Assembly: GCA_025403435.1 (NCBI GenBank)
Contig: CM046345.1
Span: 14,984,160 to 15,048,159 of the forward strand
Source: Artocarpus heterophyllus
Taxonomy: Eukaryota > Streptophyta > Magnoliopsida > Rosales > Moraceae
Length of the DNA: 64,000 bases
Reading direction: 5' to 3'
In this document: piece by piece, positions 58,242 through 64,000 of the stretch
Position numbering within the stretch: position 1 is the first letter of the stretch
Layout: each line of letters begins with the position of its first letter
The notes under the pieces: generated by a model
What the model was told of the DNA's origin: nothing
What the model saw: only the letters and a program-made list of their open reading frames with translations
Databases searched by the model: none
Made by a program: the position numbers and the translations under genes

Positions 58242-60210
58242 TGTAACGCCCCTATGTGGGGGTTAACAGTTTTTAATGAGATAAAATAAAAATAAATAAT
58301 AAAAGTAAAACCTTAAAAATTAAAATTTGCCCGGGACTTAAATGAAAACTCTCAACTCAAAAATAAAAATATAAACGATAAATAAACCACAGTTTTAATG
58401 TAGCACCTTAAATTTAATAATATAAACTGTTGTCATAATCATTTTAACCCTCAACACATTATAATACAGTCACAGAAAGTAACAATTGATGCTTACATTA
58501 TCATGAAGAACATTCTCAACAATTGAAGCAGTCCCAATGTAATATAGCTACATCACTTCCTCAACTATATTTCTCGTAGCCACCTCACACTTAGTGAGTC
58601 CTGAAAAGATATAAACATAAGGGAATGAGCAACACTATGCTCAGTAGAGAAAGCCATTACTCACCTCTATCATTACCACATTAAAATCTGCATGGTTAGT
58701 AAGTTACATCATATTCCAGATTATGAGGTTTATTATGATCACATATTATGGATACCGTAGTTAATCATTACCAAGTGTCATAATTACACATTTATACAAA
58801 TATTAACAATCATCATTGTTCCTAGGTATCCATGTTAAATTGAGTATCACTCAACTCATCAAGACCCAAATGGGCGCACTTGATCACCCTATAAACATTC
58901 CAAGGGTGTTCCGGTGAGGGGACATCAAGCCCCGAGTCCTCACCAAATCGATTCCTGTACAGTGTGTTCTGGGACTTTCAACCCAAGGAAGCGTCATCGC
59001 CTTCCCCCTATTTTACCTTTTAGGGTATTCATGCCCAAGGACGTAACCGTCGCCCTCTTCATGTCTCACAATTTCTCTATATTGAATCATTATCAATAGA
59101 GTTAGTTTTCCTAACCATGCTTCTCAATTTATAACATGTGTCAATTCATTATGTTCCTCGCCGTACAATACAAGACGAGTCCATGTCATAGTTTCATATG
59201 TGATAATCATATAATATCAGTTCAACATAGATATATATATATTGCGGCAAAACAATCAATTTTAATTCTATAAAAACCTCACAAAAGATGAGTAATAGAA
59301 TCCCTACCTTTCAAGCTTATCAACAATCTTTTAATCCTGGAATCAGTTAACGTTAGCTCCATACTCCCTTGATCCTAAGGCGTGCATAAGGACAATTAAA
59401 ACTAAAGCACAACATACAACTACATTCATAAAATTTATTTTAATTTAATCTTAGAATTTCAAGAAATAACCACTGCCCATAGAGGTATTATAAAGTTTAA
59501 CAATATAAATTTTCTGTCTAGGGCATATACACTTAGACTTCATACATATGCTCCAAAATAGCAACAAACATATACTTAGGTTTAAGAACGCAAATTTGAA
59601 TAATCCTTTAGTATAAAAGAAAATTTATAAATGAAAGACTAAATTTGTTCATAAGATTCTAACCTCGGATTATGGTTAGTTGGAAGCTTGAAATGGCTTC
59701 AAAACAGGTTCCTTTACTTCGGTATGACTGAAATTCTTGCTCAAATGGAGGTGATGGTGGCTGATTTTTATGGCTGCCTTGAAGAAGTTCTCTAAGTATT
59801 TTGCTTCAGCAAAGAAATGAGAAGAAGAGTGTGGGAACCGTGGAAGAGAAAGGAAGAAAAGATGAAGTCTTTTAAGAGAAGTGATAGAAACAATTATAGA
59901 GGAGACATGTTGAAGCATGTCACGGAGGAAATAAAGAAAATGAGGGTCAAGAGTAGTTGGAAAAGATATCCTTATGTCTCATCTAAAGACTTTAACACAC
60001 ATAATGCCAATATGACATTTTTGAGATTTATTAGAAGTTCTAAGGCTTTTTAGTAATCATACTAAATAAATATAGGAGAATTTTAGAAAATTTAAAAATA
60101 GATAAAAATAAATATTATAAAATAAATTTAAATGAAGCAATTTTTTTTTTTATACATTAAAAATTAATTTAATTACCTCAATACCCGTTAGGAGAATAAC
60201 GGGTGTCACA
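58242..60210 (-). repeat. Reverse-oriented Ty3/gypsy LTR, 1969 bp
   Basis: Read on the minus strand it starts TGTGACACCCGTTATTCTCC at 60210 and ends CATAGGGGCGTTACA at 58242. It is followed to its right by a polypurine tract in the matching orientation, so this is the 3' LTR of a minus-oriented element related to, but distinct from, the young chromovirus. ORFs within (58914, 59676, 59817) are shadows. Confidence 0.85.
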
Positions 60211-60248
60211 GCTCTACCCCCCTAAAGGAAATTTCGTCCTCGAAATTT
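60211..60248 (-). promoter_or_regulatory. Polypurine tract and pre-PPT hairpin of the reverse element
   Basis: Minus strand reads AAATTTCGAGGACGAAATTT (60248-60229), then CCTTTAGGGGGGTAGAGC up to the LTR. Beyond 60250 no polyprotein coding is found, so the element's internal region is lost. Confidence 0.8.
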
Positions 60249-60883
60249 CAATTCTAGTAATACTAGTAAAAATTATGATTCCACTATGATTCCAATTCTG
60301 AATCTAAACCGTTAATGTTGTTTGTCCTCCAAATTTAAGTTATCGTATCTCCACTTATTTACTTGCATAATAAATCTTACTCCTAAATCCCTCAATGAGA
60401 GTATTTCTGACAAGTTTCAACTTATAACACCGTATAATAGTCTAAGAATCTGATCAGGCATACATATTTACCATACCATGATTCCAGTCCTTCATTGTCC
60501 ATGGACTGTGATTTACAATCACATTTAAGGAGATTGCCAGAGAAATTTTATATACTTCATCTTTAGGTTCCTTTTCCTTTTTGAGTAAAGAAAAGTCAAA
60601 TATATTTGATTTCATACCTCAACTAATAAACTAAAACATAATCATAAAACATATATCACAAACACTTTTATTCAAAACTATACATTAAACTTACTCATAG
60701 AGATATTAAACGGAATCTCAGAGTTGCAAACATACCCGACATATTTTTCATTAAACAGCTATCCTCATGACACAAGCATTCAACCCAAATAATATACTCA
60801 TATTTCATATGGAATATCCCCATAACTGACTCTGGTACTTCCACATAATATTAACAGAATATTACACATTACAAACATAATAC
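60249..60883. other. AT-rich spacer
   Basis: No ORF and no recognisable retroelement coding on either strand. Confidence 0.45.
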
Positions 60884-61030
60884 GGATACGTTTCGAGAGT
60901 ACAAGGCACTCCGTATACCAGCTATCCATATCATGCATGCTTAGAGGATACAAAAACATCGATAAACAAAAGATCGGACCTTAAGAAGGATGCGTTTCGA
61001 GAGCATCAAGTACTCCGTATCCAGCCATCC
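60884..61030. repeat. Duplicated hairpin, two ~44-bp copies 104 bp apart
   Basis: Copies at 60884-60927 and 60988-61030 share GGAT(A/G)CGTTTCGAGAG, ACTCCGTAT and CCAGC(T/C)ATCC. Each folds: GAG(T)/(A)CTC inside and GGAT(A/G)CG against CGTAT(A)CC outside, with a 6-base one-sided bulge (TTTCGA) kept in both. Lies just downstream of the LOG-like ORF, in or near its presumed 3' region. Confidence 0.7.
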
Positions 61031-61165
61031 TGGCATTAGGCTCAATGAATCTAAAAGATTGAACAACAACGTACCACAAGAAACACAGAATACAAGGCAA
61101 ACGGTTATTCGTAACACACGAAATACGGACACACATGCCTACATGCCAAAGATAAAACAAAAAGA

Positions 61166-61816
61166 TTACAGATGGAGATTCAAATCAATTGGCCGCTCCC
61201 GGCTTTCCCTTTCCCATTCAAGCTTGGATGTTGCAGTGTCGGATTCTGGATGTATGATTTGCATTTTATCTATCAATTCCTCAGCTGTTGAAGCAGTGAC
61301 AAAGATTTGTCTCTCCGATTCTGTAGTGATGTTTTCTTCCACAGCGTAATCTAGAAATTTCAAAAGACCGTCATAAAAACCCTTTACGTTCAGCAGTCCC
61401 AAAGGTTTGGAATAAAAGCCCAACAATTGCCCACAAGCAACTATAAATATTTCCTCAAGAGTACCTAGACCACCAGGTAATGCTATAAAAGCATCAGAAT
61501 TATAGATTATGTCTTTAAAATTTTCAGGGATACTCCTGACTCCTTCTCCCTTACCTATGGCTTCCTTACAAAGGTTTCCTTCAACTGGAATATGAGGCCA
61601 AATTCTTACATCAGTAGCGTCGCTAGACCTAGCTGCTAGTGCCATATTTACCATCATTTTTATACTACCACCCCCATAGATTATGTTAATCTTCTTGTGT
61701 GCTAGGACTTGCCCTAAGTGATTTGCAGCTTCTAAATAAGCTTTATCTTTTCCAAGGCTGGAACCACAAAAGACACAGACATTCTTTATTTTCTTCGTGG
61801 ACTGGGAGGTAGACAT
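61166..61816 (-). CDS. Divergent LOG-like protein (cytokinin riboside 5'-monophosphate phosphoribohydrolase family), intronless
   Basis: 216 codons from the ATG at 61816; a longer frame upstream has only a GTG. LOG enzymes release active free-base cytokinin from the riboside monophosphate. Seen: VFCGSS (15-20), YGGGSIKMM (47-55), PGGLGTLEE (114-122), and a conserved C-terminal third (KPLGLLNVKGFYDGLLKFLD). Length is standard for the family. Oddities: typical plant LOGs are split by several introns, this is one open exon; the YGGGS loop continues KMMVNM instead of a GLMG-type sequence; the MHxRKAEM-type segment that supplies a catalytic Arg is replaced by SIPENFKDIIYNSDA; and the PKxLM-type segment reads WPHIPVEGN. 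It may be a retrocopy, a horizontally or virally carried version, or a neofunctionalised gene. Same strand as the ORF at 62553-62984, 736 bp upstream. Confidence 0.82.
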   Translation of the reverse strand: MSTSQSTKKIKNVCVFCGSSLGKDKAYLEAANHLGQVLAHKKINIIYGGGSIKMMVNMALAARSSDATDVRIWPHIPVEGNLCKEAIGKGEGVRSIPENFKDIIYNSDAFIALPGGLGTLEEIFIVACGQLLGFYSKPLGLLNVKGFYDGLLKFLDYAVEENITTESERQIFVTASTAEELIDKMQIIHPESDTATSKLEWERESRERPIDLNLHL

Positions 61817-62552
61817 ATTTGGTTTATAGAAGTGGTTGCTTAATGTCTGCTCCACTTAGACTTCGGGTTCTACATGAGATTTTAAAGATGAGAAATATAC
61901 AAAAAGGGCTAAAGAGATAGACGAGTAGGTAATGAAAAGGTAATCCAAAGATTTAAACAAAATCTTGTGCGGATAAGAAAGTAAGATAAGGTGATTGATA
62001 GTTTTCAAAAAATCTGATTCACTTTTTGAAAAAGATTAGACTCTAATTGTATAACTTTTGACAATTGAGAACAATTCGACAGAAGACCCTCTTGACACAA
62101 CTGTAGACTTTTTGACAAATGTACACCAAGTTTAGAAATTTAATATAAACGACAAATACTGTAGAACTTTTTGAAATTTGAGACACAAATCTTGAAATAT
62201 CTGGATAAGCTTTTCAAAATTCAAACATATTACTGTACCGTATGTGACGTGTCTGATAAGATAATATATTTTATTATATATATATATTTAAGAAAATCAT
62301 AAATTAAATAAGATATTAACACTTACTGTATCAATCTAATAATCACAATTATTTCAAACACAAAAGCAAATATTCTGAGTAAAAGAAAAACACAAACTGT
62401 TGAACATCAGCTAAAACTGCTTCAAATAAGTAAAGACTAAATAACCTTTATAGAGCGATGACTTATTCCCCATCCAGTTTTCTTATGGCTTGACAAACAG
62501 GATCTAGAAATACCATATTCCTGAGGCGTTGTCTTTCTGTATAAAATTTAGG
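61817..62552. other. Spacer between the two minus-strand ORFs
   Basis: AT-rich, with an ATATATATAT run near 62275-62287 and a TGTATATTTC box near 61893 (minus strand) that could serve the LOG-like gene. No ORF. Confidence 0.4.
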
Positions 62553-62984
62553 CTAGAGTTTAAAAATAACTCCTTGAACATATCCACTAGGGTGACCGTG
62601 AAGAGGAGGATGGATGCTATCCAAGTTCTCCTTTGAAAGTCCATCCCTACAAAACCTTATTTTATCCTCTCTATTCGTAGACATATAACCAGGTGAAGTA
62701 CATTTACCGTTACAATTTTGTCTTCCACATTTGTTACAAGCGACCACGATGGCACGAGCTCTTCTTTTCATTGCACTACGACTGGTACCTGTTCCTGGTA
62801 AACCGACATCTTGACTAAAGTCACTCGGACGGATTTTCCCCTCTATTAACATTCTCACATCACAAGGGATACCAAAACGCATAAGAATCCACAACCGAGT
62901 AATTCTAGCCTTGTATTTCTTTCTGAGAATCTTTTGGGAGAGTGATGGGAAATACTTTCTCAGATGTTGGTACTTTGGGTCCAT
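62553..62984 (-). CDS. Small basic zinc-finger protein resembling plant-virus nucleic-acid-binding proteins (Viral_NABP type)
   Basis: 143 codons, intact, ATG at 62984. Residues 1-36 are basic/aromatic. An arginine-rich patch KRRARA (73-78) directly precedes a CX2CX4CX3C finger (Cys 83, 86, 91, 95), then a CTSPGYMSTN segment. This order (G-x-S, basic patch, four-Cys finger, PG-x-S-x-N, hydrophobic-charged tail ending near an HP) is the layout of the cysteine-rich nucleic-acid-binding proteins of carlaviruses and relatives, which bind nucleic acid, enter nuclei and suppress silencing or alter host transcription. Here it is a nuclear genomic copy with no other viral gene beside it. Alternative: a host zinc-finger protein of similar layout. 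The similarity is by motif, not alignment score. Confidence 0.55.
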   Translation of the reverse strand: MDPKYQHLRKYFPSLSQKILRKKYKARITRLWILMRFGIPCDVRMLIEGKIRPSDFSQDVGLPGTGTSRSAMKRRARAIVVACNKCGRQNCNGKCTSPGYMSTNREDKIRFCRDGLSKENLDSIHPPLHGHPSGYVQGVIFKL

Positions 62985-63260
62985 GATGAGATGAAAGAAG
63001 AGTAAATAGAAAGAAAAGATTAAGATAGTAAATTGCAGAATCCTAGAATTCCTTCTTCTTTTAGAGAAAAAGAAGAATTTTTAATGAAAAAGAAGAGGAT
63101 TTGCGATTTAAAGAGAAAATAACAAATTAAGAGAGAAAAAGTGAACTCGGAGAAATAAGCTCCTATGCACAGTAAACATATATGTAAACAATGATTAAAC
63201 CACTGTATATGACACGTATAGAAACCACGTGGGAGAGATAGTGTGAATCAAACTGATTTA
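62985..63260 (-). promoter_or_regulatory. Putative leader/promoter of the zinc-finger ORF
   Basis: Minus strand, upstream of 62984: a CT/TTC-rich leader (62985-63145), an ACATATATGT TATA-like box near 63178-63187, a perfect G-box CCACGTGG at 63225-63232 and an ACGTGTCA element at 63217-63210. These are common plant promoter motifs. That they act together here is inference. Confidence 0.4.
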
Positions 63261-64000
63261 AGATTTGAACTAGGCCCAAATGTTCTAAGTTGAAAATGGT
63301 CAGGTTGTTTCGGGCCTTAACACATTTAGAACAAGTTAAATAACAAACATAAAATTGAAAACCAATTCGTATGAATCTTAAACCCAATTCAAAGCCCACT
63401 ATAGATAAAGTTAATTATGAACAACAAATCTAATTTAACGACAACAAGGATCTTCTTGAATGATCCAGCAACTCAAATAATTTTGTTTTAATCAAAACCT
63501 TATTGAACAATACATACACTCATATGTTATTCATAATACTCAACATCTATCAATGGATTCATCATCATTACTACCAAGGGTTTAGAATGTGACTAACCTT
63601 GAAATCAATACGATTTACGTCTTTCAACGTAGACCATATCAATGAACAAAGACACTAGATGTTACTACTTAGGAACATCTACAATCTCCACAATTCTACT
63701 TATACAATATATAATTTCCTCATATAACAAAACCTTAGGTAACCAAAAGATTCACTGATACACTTAAATACAATGTACATAACGAAATATTCCAATTTTG
63801 AGATTCATGCATTCTAGACTTTACACAGTCTCAACAGACCAAAAGTCTAACATTTATCTCTCTCAAGATTCAATACCATGATTCCCAACTTATATCATAT
63901 TCCTCAAATAAATAGAACTTTTAAGAAAAGACATTGACACTTATGTGCTCCATCGAATCCACACATAATCATTACTTAGGTTTGAATCAATTACGAAAAA
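63261..64000. other. AT-rich spacer to the window end
   Basis: The only ORF (63163-63399, minus, 78 codons) has no domain and overlaps the putative promoter. Nothing else recognised. Confidence 0.4.

Noticed and set aside
60840..60870. GAATATTAC near a hairpin, reminiscent of a geminivirus nicking site
   Set aside because: One base off the TAATATTAC consensus, not in the hairpin loop, and no Rep or coat ORF nearby.
61817..61855. N-terminal extension of the LOG-like ORF
   Set aside because: The extended frame starts at GTG; the ATG at 61816 fits the family N-terminus.
63163..63399. 78-codon minus-strand ORF upstream of the zinc-finger gene as a third module gene
   Set aside because: No motif, overlaps the putative promoter and G-box, and composition is typical of the spacer.
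1..64000. CRISPR arrays, bacterial operons or riboswitches
   Set aside because: Intron-containing plant genes and retrotransposons throughout; no direct-repeat/spacer array seen.

Overview
This is nuclear DNA of a flowering plant, probably a dicot. The evidence is the intron-rich genes with GT/AG junctions, AT-rich and transposon-packed spacers, and plant-specific families (COBRA-like proteins, plant LigB-type extradiol dioxygenase, LOG, Tekay-type chromovirus, copia with a Met-tRNA primer site, tRNA-derived SINE, Tourist-like MITE). I cannot name the species.

Layout. 1-2029: reverse-oriented Ty3/gypsy LTR lying inside the first part of an older related LTR. 2030-9300: AT-rich spacer with small transposons, including a SINE with target-site duplication. 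9335-12242: an intact six-exon COBRA-like gene (457 codons), followed tail-to-tail by a broken COBL4-like paralogue (15053-12966, minus strand). 15866-20850: decayed Ty1/copia element. 21000-29300: repeats (MITEs, a large palindrome with outward-facing TATA boxes, a GGACATGT minisatellite, a LINE-like insertion, an ACCCG-rich element). 29400-31750: a chain of exons in consistent phase whose family I do not recognise. 33036-36715: a three-exon LigB/DOPA-dioxygenase-like gene with one in-frame TAG. 37130-37880: degenerate tandem array. 38450-47513: complete, very young Ty3/gypsy chromovirus; its 2159-bp LTRs differ at one base by eye, and it has one uninterrupted 1530-codon polyprotein. It sits inside an older LTR. 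47514-60250: nested LTR-retrotransposon debris, including an Athila/Tat-like gag-pol relic and a 1969-bp reverse LTR. 60250-64000: two intronless minus-strand ORFs, a divergent LOG-like protein and a small basic zinc-finger protein resembling the nucleic-acid-binding proteins of filamentous plant RNA viruses, next to a duplicated hairpin.

How the parts relate. COBRA-like proteins are GPI-anchored wall proteins that guide cellulose deposition; only the plus-strand copy looks functional. The LigB-like gene keeps its visible metal-site histidines but has a stop about two thirds of the way along. Most remaining sequence is layered transposon insertion. The least ordinary part is the right end: two open, intronless, same-strand ORFs in decayed repeat DNA, one virus-like and one a cytokinin-activation homologue with altered active-site segments.

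Limits: all comparisons were by eye. Family assignments rest on motifs. Exon borders are inferred from GT/AG signals and phase, not transcripts.
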